A DNA stretch of 44,245 nt from JAYQPQ01 sp038145405 (lineage in GTDB: Bacteria; Pseudomonadota; Gammaproteobacteria; Pseudomonadales; GM7GCV1). The notes below the pieces were generated by a model, which saw only the letters and a program-made list of their open reading frames with translations, made no database searches and was not told the origin of the DNA. Positions 16,946 through 25,207 of this stretch are shown piece after piece; position 1 is the first letter of the stretch, and every line of letters begins with the position of its first letter. Made by a program: the position numbers and the translations under genes. Where the stretch lies: contig JAYQPQ010000005.1 in NCBI GenBank assembly GCA_038145405.1, positions 1 to 44,245 of the forward strand. Reading direction: 5' to 3'.

Positions 16946-18069
16946 GAGATCAGCACCAGATTATTGCGATGAATGAGCTCCTCTTCGTCGCAATAGCCAA
17001 GAATTTCAATTATGCGCTTGCTGGGCTGACCCTTGATTTGACGAGCTTCTTCGGCATCGTAATTGACCAGTCCGCGCGCCAGCTCACGGCCCTCCTGATC
17101 TTCACAACTGACCAGCTCACCGCGCTCGAAATCGCCCTTCACTTCCACCACGCCGACCGGCAACAGACTGCGGCCCTGCTGGGCGAGCACGCTAGCTGCT
17201 CCGGCATCGAGGATCAACCGCCCGCGCACTTGCAGATGACCCGCAAGCCACTGTTTGCGCGCGGCCACCGGTGCCGTTTCGGCCACCAGCAGAGTGCCGA
17301 CGGAGGCTCCCTGGCAGATAATTTGCAGCACAGACTCGATGCGCCCATTGGCCAGCACAGTGTTGGTGCCGGAGCGCGCCGCCAGCTTGGCTGCATTGAG
17401 CTTGGTATACATGCCTCCGCGCCCGAGGTGCCCGCGACTCGAACCCGCCATGGTATCCAGCACTGGATCGCCGGCGCGCGCCTCGTGCACCAGTTCAGCA
17501 TCTGGATAGAGCTTGGGATCACCCGCGTAGAGACCGTCCCGATCCGTCAGAATAACCAGGTTATCTGCCTCCAGCAGGTTGGCCACCAAAGCGCCCAGGG
17601 TATCGTTGTCGCCGAACCGTATTTCATCGGTGACCACGGTGTCGTTTTCATTAATGATCGGCACCACACCCAGCTTGAGCAGTTCCTGCAGCGTGCTGCG
17701 GGCATTCAAATATCGCCGCCGATCGGCCAGGTCGTCGTGGGTCAGCAGGATTTGCGCCGTATGCAGATTGTGCTGTTTAAAGGCCGATTCCCAGGCTTGA
17801 ATCAGGCCCATCTGGCCGACGGCCGCCGCCGCCTGCAGCTCGTGAATCTTTACCGGACGCTGACTTTTACCCAGTCGCACCAAACCCTCGGCAACGGCGC
17901 CGGAAGAGACGATCACGACTTCGTAGCCGCGCAAGCGCATGGCGGCGATATCGGCCACCCAGCTATCAAACAGGGCACGATTCAATCCGCGACCGTCATC
18001 GGTGAGCACAGCGCTGCCGATCTTGACGACCCAGCGTCCCGGTTCGCTCAGGCGTTGGCGGCGGCTCAT
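16942..18069 (-). CDS. proB: Glutamate 5-kinase ProB
   Basis: 375 residues. ProB phosphorylates glutamate, the first and proline-inhibited step of proline synthesis. The amino-acid kinase domain (about 1-260) shows VVKIGSAVLT, VSSGAVAEG, INENDTV and LTDRDGLYAGDP; a C-terminal PUA domain (about 280-370) starts near GRLILDAGA and is typical of the longer ProB type. Start ATG 18069, 15 bases after the obgE stop, so it belongs to the obgE-proB-hisC run. proA is not in the window. Confidence 0.97.
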   Translation of the reverse strand: MSRRQRLSEPGRWVVKIGSAVLTDDGRGLNRALFDSWVADIAAMRLRGYEVVIVSSGAVAEGLVRLGKSQRPVKIHELQAAAAVGQMGLIQAWESAFKQHNLHTAQILLTHDDLADRRRYLNARSTLQELLKLGVVPIINENDTVVTDEIRFGDNDTLGALVANLLEADNLVILTDRDGLYAGDPKLYPDAELVHEARAGDPVLDTMAGSSRGHLGRGGMYTKLNAAKLAARSGTNTVLANGRIESVLQIICQGASVGTLLVAETAPVAARKQWLAGHLQVRGRLILDAGAASVLAQQGRSLLPVGVVEVKGDFERGELVSCEDQEGRELARGLVNYDAEEARQIKGQPSKRIIEILGYCDEEELIHRNNLVLIS

Positions 18070-18084
18070 ACCGCACTCCTGCGA

Positions 18085-19275
18085 CTAATCGCGCACATAG
18101 ATCACCTCAACATCCGAATCATCATCTTCATCTTCATCTTCATCGTCTTCGTCAAAGTCCTCTGCCTCGACCTCGTGCACCTCGAGCTGTTGCCGGGCTT
18201 CGGCCTGCATGGCCAGCACGCGCTCCTGTTCCAGTCGGGCAAAATCCGGGTCTTCCTCCAGCTGCGCCCGATAGGCCTCCAGATAGTCCATGATTTTCTG
18301 GCACAGCGATTTTATGCCGGCTCCCGTCGCCGCTGAGACCACGAAACAGGGTCCCTGCCAGTCAATTTCTTCGCAGATCAGGTCCCGCAGCGTCTCGGCG
18401 TCCTCCTGGGTGACCAGATCGGCCTTGTTCAGGACCAGCCAGCGCGGACGTGTGGCCAGGGTCGGACTGAATTTCTCCAGTTCGGCGGTAATCACTTCCA
18501 CCGCCTCGACTGGCGAAGACTGATCGAGCGGTTGCAAATCGACCAGATGCAGCAACAGGCGGGTGCGGGTCAGATGGCGCAGAAAGCGGGTACCCAGGCC
18601 CTCCCCCTCGGCGGCTCCTTCGATCAGACCGGGTATATCGGCCACCACAAAGGAGCGCATGGCGTCCACCTTGACGACGCCCAGCTGCGGAATAAGGGTG
18701 GTAAAGGGGTAGTCGGCAATTTTCGGGCGCGCCGCAGATACAGCCGCCAGGAAGGTTGATTTGCCGGCATTGGGTAAGCCCAGCAGGCCAACGTCGGCGA
18801 GCAGCTTCAGCTCCAGCCGCAAGCGGCGTTTTTCGCCTGACGAGCCCTTGGTGGTCTGGCGCGGGGCACGATTGACCGACGACTTGAATCGCGTATTACC
18901 GAGGCCGTGAAACCCACCCTGAGCCACCAGCAAGCGGTCGCCCTTGGCGGTGAGATCGCCAATGATTTCACCACTTTCTTCATCCAGCACGGTGGTTCCC
19001 ACCGGCACAGCCAAAAGCAGATCCTCCGCAGACTTGCCGGTGCAGTTGGCACCCGACCCGGCGCGGCCGCTGTCGGCGCGGTAATTTCTTACGTAGCGAT
19101 AATCCACCAGCGTGTTCAGATTCTCATCCGCCACCAGATAGACGCTGCCACCATCGCCGCCATCGCCGCCATCGGGCCCGCCAAAGGGAATGTACTTCTC
19201 GCGGCGGAAGCTCAGGCAGCCATTGCCGCCGTCTCCGGCGGAAACCTGAATAATGGCTTCATCTACAAATTTCAT
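18085..19275 (-). CDS. obgE: Obg family GTPase ObgE/CgtA
   Basis: 396 residues from ATG 19275 (MKFVDEAIIQVSAGDGG). Essential GTPase acting in 50S assembly and stress signalling. The glycine-rich Obg fold covers 1-158 (GGPDGGDGGDGGSVYLVAD). The G domain follows with P-loop GLPNAGKS at 166-173, DIPGLIEGAAEGEGLG (switch II), LVLNKADL and the SAA motif. The C-terminus (about 368-396) is strongly acidic, with FDEDDEDEDEDDDSDVE. It lies downstream of rplU-rpmA, the universal order, but a terminator separates them. Confidence 0.97.
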   Translation of the reverse strand: MKFVDEAIIQVSAGDGGNGCLSFRREKYIPFGGPDGGDGGDGGSVYLVADENLNTLVDYRYVRNYRADSGRAGSGANCTGKSAEDLLLAVPVGTTVLDEESGEIIGDLTAKGDRLLVAQGGFHGLGNTRFKSSVNRAPRQTTKGSSGEKRRLRLELKLLADVGLLGLPNAGKSTFLAAVSAARPKIADYPFTTLIPQLGVVKVDAMRSFVVADIPGLIEGAAEGEGLGTRFLRHLTRTRLLLHLVDLQPLDQSSPVEAVEVITAELEKFSPTLATRPRWLVLNKADLVTQEDAETLRDLICEEIDWQGPCFVVSAATGAGIKSLCQKIMDYLEAYRAQLEEDPDFARLEQERVLAMQAEARQQLEVHEVEAEDFDEDDEDEDEDDDSDVEVIYVRD

Positions 19276-19335
19276 CGGGTTACCTGCGCTGTTGGCGCCA
19301 TTGTAATGCCTAGTCTGCTGAAAACGCTGGGGCCA

Positions 19336-19366
19336 CAAAAAAGGCCCCGTAATCGGAGCCTTTTTC
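19336..19366 (-). terminator. Terminator after rpmA
   Basis: On the minus strand AAAAAGGCTCCG, a short loop and CGGGGCCTTTTTT form a G/C-rich hairpin with A and T flanks, 21 bases after the rpmA stop (19387) and before obgE. It may be partly read through into obgE. The flanks make it usable in both directions. Confidence 0.75.
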
Positions 19367-19386
19367 TGTCGCCGTCAGATACCCGA

Positions 19387-19647
19387 CTAGCTGGCCGAGG
19401 TAACCTCGACAATCTTGCGCTTGTTGACTCCGCGCGATACAAAATTCACCTGGCCATCGGCCTTGGCGAAAAGGGTATGGTCCTTGCCCATGCCCACGTT
19501 ACCGCCGGCATGAAACTGGGTGCCGCGTTGACGCACGATAATTTGACCGGCTTTCACCTGCTCGCCACCGAAGCGCTTGACGCCAAGGCGTTTGCTTTCG
19601 GAGTCGCGGCCGTTACGGGTACTACCACCTGCTTTCTTGTGAGCCAT
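19387..19647 (-). CDS. rpmA: 50S ribosomal protein bL27
   Basis: 86 residues, starting MAHKKAGGSTRNGRDSESKR, the exposed N-terminal tail that reaches the peptidyl transferase centre. The conserved RLGVKRFGGEQVKAG and IIVRQRGTQFHAG follow. It begins four bases downstream of the rplU stop and is cotranscribed with it. Terminated by the hairpin at 19336-19366. Confidence 0.98.
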   Translation of the reverse strand: MAHKKAGGSTRNGRDSESKRLGVKRFGGEQVKAGQIIVRQRGTQFHAGGNVGMGKDHTLFAKADGQVNFVSRGVNKRKIVEVTSAS

Positions 19648-19650
19648 GCA

Positions 19651-20139
19651 TTACTCCTCGGTTTTATCAGCGGCAGCTTTCTTGCTCGCCGTGGACTTGG
19701 CTTTGGGTGCCGCTTTTTTTGCTGCGGGCTTGGCCGCAGCCTTTTTGGCAGCAGGCTTTTTGGCTGCGGCTTCTGCAGCCGGCTGTTCTTCGGCGACCTC
19801 GGCGACTTTCTTGGCCTTGGGCGCAGCACCGGTCTGAATGCCGGTAATCTTCACTTCGGTGAAGTACTGGCGATGGCCGGTGGCCTTCTGGTGGTGCTTA
19901 CGGCGCTTGAACTTGATGATGCGAACTTTATCGCCACGCCCTTGTTCAAGTACTTCACCGGTTACCTGGATATTCTCCACGTAGGGAGCACCAATGGTCA
20001 CCTGATCCTCGCTGGCTACCAGCAGGACATTGCTGAAATTCACTGTTTCGCCGGCAACGGCTTCGAGCTTCTCGAGGCGCAGGACGTCACCCTCAAAAAC
20101 CTTATGCTGCTTGCCGCCGCTTTCGATAATCGCGTACAT
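19651..20139 (-). CDS. rplU: 50S ribosomal protein bL21 with lysine/alanine-rich C-terminal tail
   Basis: 162 residues; E. coli bL21 has 103. Residues 1-104 are an ordinary bL21 (MYAIIESGGKQHKVFEGD; KRRKHHQKATGHRQ near 79-91) that binds 23S rRNA near bL20. Residues 105-162 are a low-complexity tail built of KKPAAKK, AAAKPAAKK and APKAK units, resembling histone H1 or AlgP-type C-termini, with a short acidic patch (AEVAEEQPAAEAAA) before it. The tail is in frame and the stop lies four bases before rpmA, so it is part of the gene. Its role is unknown; extra rRNA or nucleic-acid contacts are an inference. Own promoter upstream; GGAG ribosome site. Confidence 0.95.
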   Translation of the reverse strand: MYAIIESGGKQHKVFEGDVLRLEKLEAVAGETVNFSNVLLVASEDQVTIGAPYVENIQVTGEVLEQGRGDKVRIIKFKRRKHHQKATGHRQYFTEVKITGIQTGAAPKAKKVAEVAEEQPAAEAAAKKPAAKKAAAKPAAKKAAPKAKSTASKKAAADKTEE

Positions 20140-20190
20140 TCATTTTCTCCAGATGGATGAGGGCCGGAGGCCCCCGTCGCGAGGGCGGCA

Positions 20191-20219
20191 ATTCTACGTA
20201 AATCAAAGAGCCGGTTCAA
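20191..20219 (-). promoter_or_regulatory. Probable sigma70 promoter of rplU-rpmA
   Basis: On the minus strand TTGAAC (20219-20214), 17 bases, TAGAAT (20196-20191). Five of six positions match consensus in the -10 box and five of six in the -35 box. A leader of about 45 bases holds a GC-rich segment that could fold. Confidence 0.65.
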
Positions 20220-20253
20220 GCGACTTTGCGGCCCCGCCGATAAAAACATAGCC

Positions 20254-20282
20254 TTGACAGGTCGAGGCCTGGTACCTAGCAT
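20254..20282 (+). promoter_or_regulatory. Possible sigma70 promoter of ispB
   Basis: TTGACA (20254-20259), 17 bases, TAGCAT (20277-20282). Perfect -35, four of six in the -10. It is divergent from the rplU promoter, which lies only 35 bases away. Confidence 0.45.
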
Positions 20283-20331
20283 GCCCTTGGCTTTTTTCCC
20301 CCTTAAATTCAACAACTAAGCAACTCTACTG

Positions 20332-21294
20332 ATGCTGGCATTCCACGAGACCGTCGCCAGCGATTTCTCCGCTGTGAACCGCATGGTGGTCGAGGAATTG
20401 CACTCCGATGTCGCCATGGTCGAAAACATCGGCCACTACATCATCAAAGGCGGTGGCAAGCGCCTGCGCCCGCTGGTTGTGCTGCTGGCTGCCAAGGCGC
20501 TTGGCTATGCCGGGCAGGAACACATCAAACTGGCCGCCATTGTCGAATTCATTCACACCGCTACGCTCCTGCACGACGATGTAGTGGACAAGTCAGACCG
20601 TCGGCGTGGACGCGACACTGCCAATGCCATCTGGGGCAACAGCCCGACCGTTCTGGTTGGCGACTTCCTTTACTCCCGAGCCTTTCAGCTGATGGTGCAG
20701 CTGCAGCATATGGACATCATGGACATCATGGCGCAGACCACGAACATCATTGCCGAAGGCGAGGTGCAGCAGTTGGTCAATGCCGGCAATCCCGACATTG
20801 GCGAAGACGTCTACCGCGCCACCATCTTCAAGAAGACAGCCATCCTGTTTCAGGCGGCCGCCGAGGCGGGCGGCACCCTGGCCGGAGCTAGTCGGGAGCA
20901 GCGCCAGACGCTGGCCCAATACGGCTGCGATCTGGGCATGGCATTTCAGTTGCAGGATGACGTGCTGGACTATCAGGGCGATCCGCAGGCCATGGGCAAA
21001 AACCTGGGGGACGATCTGGCCGAGGGCAAGCCTACCCTGCCGCTGATCCAGGCCATGCGCACCGGCAGCGCCGCTGAGCGGGAGCTGATCGCGACGGCAC
21101 TGCGCGAATCCCGCATCGATCAGCTCGGAGAAATCCTCGCGATCGTCCGCTCCACCGGCAGTCTGGATTACTGCCAGCGCAGTGCCCAGGCCCATGCGGA
21201 TCAGGCCATTGCACAGCTACACAATCTGCCGGATTCTGAATACAAGGCCACGCTGGAAGCCATCGCCCGCTTTTCCATTTCGCGGTCGTTTTAG
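20332..21294 (+). CDS. ispB: Octaprenyl diphosphate synthase IspB
   Basis: 320 residues. trans-Prenyltransferase that extends FPP with IPP to make the ubiquinone side chain. The first Asp-rich motif is LLHDDVVD (D82, D83, D86), followed by RRRGRDTAN; the second is FQLQDDVLD (D209, D210, D213). GGGKRLRP near 40-47 binds the diphosphate. Chain length cannot be fixed from sequence by eye; octaprenyl or nonaprenyl are both possible. Divergent from rplU, a very conserved arrangement. The ribosome site is weak. It precedes the transporter-acyltransferase gene by two bases. Confidence 0.95.
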   Translation: MLAFHETVASDFSAVNRMVVEELHSDVAMVENIGHYIIKGGGKRLRPLVVLLAAKALGYAGQEHIKLAAIVEFIHTATLLHDDVVDKSDRRRGRDTANAIWGNSPTVLVGDFLYSRAFQLMVQLQHMDIMDIMAQTTNIIAEGEVQQLVNAGNPDIGEDVYRATIFKKTAILFQAAAEAGGTLAGASREQRQTLAQYGCDLGMAFQLQDDVLDYQGDPQAMGKNLGDDLAEGKPTLPLIQAMRTGSAAERELIATALRESRIDQLGEILAIVRSTGSLDYCQRSAQAHADQAIAQLHNLPDSEYKATLEAIARFSISRSF

Positions 21295-21296
21295 CG

Positions 21297-23150
21297 GTGC
21301 AGCGAACCAAGGCTCCCGTCCAGCGCCTCCGCGATACTCCCGGCTTTATTGCGCTCTATCTTTGTCAGTTTCTCGGCGCGCTGAACGACAACATTTTCAA
21401 GAGTGCGCTGCTGGTCATCATCGCCTTCCGCTTTGCCGACCGGCCCGGCGAAGTTGCCCTGCTCAATAATCTGGCCGCCGCCCTGCTGATCCTGCCCTTT
21501 TTGCTGGTGTCTCCCTTGGCCGGGCAACTGGCCGATCGCGGCGAAAAGGCCCGCATGATTCGCCACAACAAGCTGTTCGAACTCGGCATCTGCCTGTTCG
21601 GCATGCTGGCGCTCTATATCGGTTCCGTGCCGGCATTGCTCGGCATCGTCTTTGCCCTGGGCACCCAGTCTGCCCTCTTCGGCCCCAACAAATATGCAGT
21701 GTTGCCGCAACTTCTACCCGACGCCCTGCTGGTCAGGGGCAACGCCCAGGTGGCGTCGGCAACCTTTGTCGCCATTCTGCTCGGCGCCCTGCTTGGCGGC
21801 ATTCTGGCGCGCGCGGAAACAACCTGGCTATGGGTTGGCGGCAGTACTGCCGGCGTAGCCCTGCTGGGGTTACTGGCGGCGCGCCGCCTGCCCGCCTTGG
21901 CTGTCGCTGCGCCCGACCTGAAACTGGATTACAACTTTCTGCGCGAAGTGAAATTCAGCCTCACCTACACCTGGCGCAACCCGATGATCTGGCTGGCGCT
22001 GATCGGCATTTCCTGGTTTTGGTTTCTGGGCAGCGCCTACCTGACTCAGCTGCCTTCGCTGGCACGCTTTTACCTGGGTGGCGACGAGACCCTGGTGTCG
22101 GAATTGATACTGGTCTTTATTCTGGGCGTTTGCGGCGGCGCAGTTCTCTGTGCCTGGCTGAGCGACCAACGCCCCGAGCTAGCCCTGGTTCCGCTGGCCC
22201 TGCTGCTCATCTCGCTGGTCAGCCTGGATCTGGGCCTGCTGCTCAATGAGACGGAAATTGGCCAGGCCAGCGCCTGGCGCGCAGGTCTCGACATACATTT
22301 GCTCGGCTGGGCTGGTGGACTCATCGGCGTACCCCTCTACGCCCAGCTGCAACAGACCACCGCACTGCACAACCGGGCGCGCATCATCGCGGTAAACAAC
22401 GTTGCCAATGCGCTCTTCATGATCAGCTCCGCGCTGCTCGGCATGCTGGTGCTCGGCACCGTGGGGCGCTCCCTGGGCGACTTCATGCTGGTGCTGGCGC
22501 TGCTTAATCTTATCCCTTTGATCTGGTTCAGCTTGCGCCTGACGCGCCCACTACTGCGCCTGCTGGCGCAGATGGCGGCGCGCCTGGTGTATCGCATTGA
22601 GGTGCGCGACCTCGCGCAGGTTCCGCAGTCGGGCCCCGCTTTGCTGGTCTGCAATCACGTTAGCTATGCCGACGCCATTCTGCTGATGGCAGTGATTCGC
22701 CGGCCGGTGCGATTTCTGATGACGCGGGATATTTACGAACGCCCCTGGCTGAAGTGGGTATTGGCCGCAGCGGGCTGCATTCCCTTGGCATCCCCGCTGG
22801 AGCACAGAGCTACCTTTCAGTCGGCCTTTGCCAGCGCCTCCGAAAGCCTGAAGGCCGGCGAATTGGTGTGTATCTTTCCCGAAGGGCGACTCTCGCCCGA
22901 CGGCGAACTGCATGTCTTCAAACGCGGCTTCGAGAAAATTCTCGAACTGGCTCCGGTGCCAGTGGTCCCGCTTGGCATTCGCGGCATGTGGGGAAGTTTC
23001 TTCAGTCACGGCGAGGGGCCGGTGCTGCGCAAGCGGCCACAATGGCGCAGACGCTCTGTCCTGATTCGGGCAGGCGTTGCGCTGGATATCAGTGAGGCGT
23101 CAGCCGAACGGCTGCGCCGAGTGGTTGCCGATCTGCTCTCAGTGGCCTGA
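21297..23150 (+). CDS. Fusion of LplT-like lysophospholipid transporter and PlsC-type acyltransferase
   Basis: 617 residues from GTG 21297, two bases after ispB. Residues 1 to about 425 form a 12-helix major facilitator domain (ALYLCQFLGALNDNIFKSAL at the start; QSALFGPNKYAVLPQLL is typical of LplT). Residues about 430-617 form a lysophosphatidate-type acyltransferase with CNHVSYADA (H454 and D459 of HX4D) and FPEGRLS (527-533). In E. coli, LplT flips lysophosphatidylethanolamine and Aas re-acylates it; known larger fusions also include the acyl-ACP synthetase domain. That third domain is absent here. Likely inner-membrane lysophospholipid salvage, with acyl donor unknown. Its 3' end overlaps grxD by 12 bases on the other strand. 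Confidence 0.88.
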   Translation: MQRTKAPVQRLRDTPGFIALYLCQFLGALNDNIFKSALLVIIAFRFADRPGEVALLNNLAAALLILPFLLVSPLAGQLADRGEKARMIRHNKLFELGICLFGMLALYIGSVPALLGIVFALGTQSALFGPNKYAVLPQLLPDALLVRGNAQVASATFVAILLGALLGGILARAETTWLWVGGSTAGVALLGLLAARRLPALAVAAPDLKLDYNFLREVKFSLTYTWRNPMIWLALIGISWFWFLGSAYLTQLPSLARFYLGGDETLVSELILVFILGVCGGAVLCAWLSDQRPELALVPLALLLISLVSLDLGLLLNETEIGQASAWRAGLDIHLLGWAGGLIGVPLYAQLQQTTALHNRARIIAVNNVANALFMISSALLGMLVLGTVGRSLGDFMLVLALLNLIPLIWFSLRLTRPLLRLLAQMAARLVYRIEVRDLAQVPQSGPALLVCNHVSYADAILLMAVIRRPVRFLMTRDIYERPWLKWVLAAAGCIPLASPLEHRATFQSAFASASESLKAGELVCIFPEGRLSPDGELHVFKRGFEKILELAPVPVVPLGIRGMWGSFFSHGEGPVLRKRPQWRRRSVLIRAGVALDISEASAERLRRVVADLLSVA

Positions 23151-23477
23151 GCAGCAGCTGCCTTCCGCGGCTCCATGCAGCAGGGGTTTCAATTCACCCT
23201 TGCCGTGCATTTCGGTCACGATATCGCACCCACCAATGAGCTCGCCCTTTACCCACAGCTGAGGAAAGGTCGGCCAGTTGGCAAAGCCTGGCAGCGCAGC
23301 GCGGATTTCCGGATTGGCCAGCACATCGATATAGGCAAAGCGCTCACCACAGGCCATCATGGCCTGCACGGTACGCGCTGAAAAACCGCACTGGGGTGCA
23401 TTCGGCGAGCCCTTCATATAGAGCAGAATGGGATTGCTTTCGATCTGGTCTTTCAGGAGTTCGTTGATGTCGCTCAA
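23139..23477 (-). CDS. grxD: Monothiol glutaredoxin GrxD (Grx4)
   Basis: 112 residues from TTG 23477. The CGFS active site starts at C30 (SPNAPQCGFSARTVQ), followed by NWPTFPQLWVKGELIGGCDIV, the glutathione-binding part. CGFS glutaredoxins bind a glutathione-ligated [2Fe-2S] cluster with BolA and deliver Fe-S clusters, rather than acting as oxidoreductases. The C-terminal SCCSGH adds two adjacent cysteines beyond the usual end. The start codon is inferred from alignment with MSTTIEKIQRQ-type starts. Convergent with the upstream fusion gene. Confidence 0.95.
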   Translation of the reverse strand: MSDINELLKDQIESNPILLYMKGSPNAPQCGFSARTVQAMMACGERFAYIDVLANPEIRAALPGFANWPTFPQLWVKGELIGGCDIVTEMHGKGELKPLLHGAAEGSCCSGH

Positions 23478-23513
23478 AAGAGTACCTGCTTGGTGTGCGC
23501 GGGGATGGGCATA

Positions 23514-25073
23514 TTACTCGCCCGTCTGCTGACTGACAACGCCCCAACCGCCGCCGCCCGGCGTGTCGATACGCAGCACATCCCCAGGCTGCAGATGCAG
23601 TGCCACCTTAGCCGGTAGGGGCCTGTCATTGAGCCAGTTACCCCCGGGCAGCCCCGCCTCACCGCCGGCGGCACCCCAGGGTCCGCGTTGGCGACGCTCA
23701 CTGAGAATGGTGGCTCGGGTGGGTTGCAGAATTTCATATTCCCGCGTCAGCCCATCGCCCCCGGCAAAGGTGCCTGGTCCTCCACTGGCGCGGCGAATTT
23801 CATAGCGCCGGACGCGCAGCGGGAAGTGGACTTCCAGACTTTCGACCGGGGTATTCAGGGTGTTGGTCATGTGCGAATGCACGGCATGCAGGCCGGGGCC
23901 GCAGGGGTGTGCACCCGTTCCGCCTGCCAGGGTCTCGTAATAACTCCAGCCCGGCGCACCCTGGCCGGCGTTAGCTCCCATGGCAAGATTATTCATGGTG
24001 CCCTGGCTGGCTGCAGGCATGCGGTCTGGCAGCGCCTGGCGCAGAGCGCCGAGCAGAACATCGGTAATGCGCTGGGACGTTTCAACATTACCTGCGGCGA
24101 CCGCAGACGGATAGCTGGCATTAACCAGGCTGCGCTCCGGCGCCAGGATTTGCACCGGTGTAAAAAGTCCGGCACAGGTCGGTGCATGAGCCGGCAGCAG
24201 ACAGCGAAAAACGTAGTAGAGACTGGCTGCCGTCACCGAGATCGGACAATTGAGGTTACCTTCGACCTGAGCGGAAGTTCCGGCGAAGTCGGCAATAAAG
24301 GCGTCCTCGCTGATCTGCAGCCGTACGGCAATGCGGATGTCGGTTCTGCCCTGGCCGTCGTCATCCAGATAATCGATAAAATGAAAACTACCTCGCGGCA
24401 AATCCCTGAGCGCCAGCCGGGCAAGGCGGCTGCCGTAGTCCTGCAATGCTTGGAGACAGGCCTGAAACTCCGCCAACCCCTGGGCCTCCAACATCTCGGT
24501 CAGCCGTACCAGCCCGCGGCGATTGGCGCTCCACTGCGCCACCAGATCGGCTCCCTCCCGTTCCCCCAGCTGGAGCAGGATGTCGCGCCACGTCTGCTGG
24601 TCCAGGCGACCCGCTCGGCCAATCAGGGTCGGTGGAATGAGCACTCCCTCTTCGTCGATGTGCCGGGAAATGGGCATGGATCCGGGCGAATCAGCCCCGA
24701 CGTTGGCGTGATGAGCACGGTTGGCGACGAACCCTACCAATTGATCTTGCCAAAACAGCGGTGCCACCAGCGTGATGTCGGGAAGGTGAGTGCCGCCACG
24801 ATAGGGATCGTTAAGTATCACGCTGTCGCCCGGCTGCCAGTCAAAGGCGCTGATGATGGAGGCCGTGGCGTAGGCCATGCTACCCAGATGCACGGGGATA
24901 TGGGCAGCCTGGGCACAGAGTCGGCCCTGCGCATCAAAGATGGCGCAGGAGTAGTCGAGACGATCCTTGATATTGGGTGAAAAAGCGGCTCGCCGCAGTA
25001 CCGCGCCCATTTCGTCGGCCACCGCCGTCATGCGGTTGGCGAACAGCCCCAGCTGAATTGCGTCGATTACCAT
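23514..25073 (-). CDS. hyuB: Hydantoinase B / oxoprolinase-family protein without its A subunit
   Basis: 519 residues, a full-length HyuB domain. Landmarks are MGAVLRRAAFSPNIKDRLDYSCAIFD-type N-terminus, VILNDPYRGGTHLPDI, VGFVANRAHHANVG (metal-site histidines), ASQGTMNN, and the Gly-rich end DTPGGGGWG. Family members hydrolyse hydantoins, 5-oxoproline or carboxylate acetone, normally together with an ATP-binding HyuA subunit, as separate proteins or as a fusion. No HyuA lies next to it, so the substrate is open; 5-oxoproline is the conservative guess. ATG 25073. Divergent from argD, and 36 bases upstream of grxD on the same strand. Confidence 0.85.
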   Translation of the reverse strand: MVIDAIQLGLFANRMTAVADEMGAVLRRAAFSPNIKDRLDYSCAIFDAQGRLCAQAAHIPVHLGSMAYATASIISAFDWQPGDSVILNDPYRGGTHLPDITLVAPLFWQDQLVGFVANRAHHANVGADSPGSMPISRHIDEEGVLIPPTLIGRAGRLDQQTWRDILLQLGEREGADLVAQWSANRRGLVRLTEMLEAQGLAEFQACLQALQDYGSRLARLALRDLPRGSFHFIDYLDDDGQGRTDIRIAVRLQISEDAFIADFAGTSAQVEGNLNCPISVTAASLYYVFRCLLPAHAPTCAGLFTPVQILAPERSLVNASYPSAVAAGNVETSQRITDVLLGALRQALPDRMPAASQGTMNNLAMGANAGQGAPGWSYYETLAGGTGAHPCGPGLHAVHSHMTNTLNTPVESLEVHFPLRVRRYEIRRASGGPGTFAGGDGLTREYEILQPTRATILSERRQRGPWGAAGGEAGLPGGNWLNDRPLPAKVALHLQPGDVLRIDTPGGGGWGVVSQQTGE

Positions 25074-25131
25074 GGTTCTATTGTAGCGGCTAGAGCGCTG
25101 TGTCAGGACCCCGGGCGATCGGCGCGGAATA

Positions 25132-25160
25132 TTGTATTTCCCGCCATGCAGGTCTAATAT
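25132..25160 (+). promoter_or_regulatory. Probable sigma70 promoter of argD-argF
   Basis: TTGTAT (25132-25137), 17 bases, TAATAT (25155-25160). The transcript would start near 25167, leaving a leader of about 80 bases that carries the hairpin listed next. No arginine-repressor operator was recognised. Confidence 0.6.
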
Positions 25161-25186
25161 CCTCAGCCCCTGGTTAAGGGGCCGTG

Positions 25187-25207
25187 CAGGCAGCTATTGG
25201 CTGCCTG
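25187..25207 (+). other. Leader hairpin upstream of argD
   Basis: CAGGCAGC (25187-25194), loop TATTG, GCTGCCTG (25200-25207): an eight-base-pair perfect stem followed by TTTGCGTTTG. It lies in the inferred argD leader. The trailing sequence is only partly T-rich, so it is a weak terminator at best; attenuation is a guess. Confidence 0.45.

Noticed and set aside
16969..18336. 455-codon frame opposite proB and the end of obgE
   Set aside because: Spans two real genes on the other strand; its hydrophobic end is the reverse of the Asp/Glu tail of ObgE.
19651..19827. bL21 tail as a frameshift artefact
   Set aside because: The tail stays in frame, has consistent Lys/Ala repeat units and ends four bases before rpmA, the expected spacing.
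18907..20160. 417-codon frame opposite obgE, rpmA and rplU
   Set aside because: Crosses three conserved genes and a terminator; its Phe/Gly/Leu-rich part is the reverse of the bL21 Lys/Ala tail.
23688..24980. 430-codon frame opposite hyuB
   Set aside because: Antisense shadow with no family features, while HyuB motifs are clear on the other strand.
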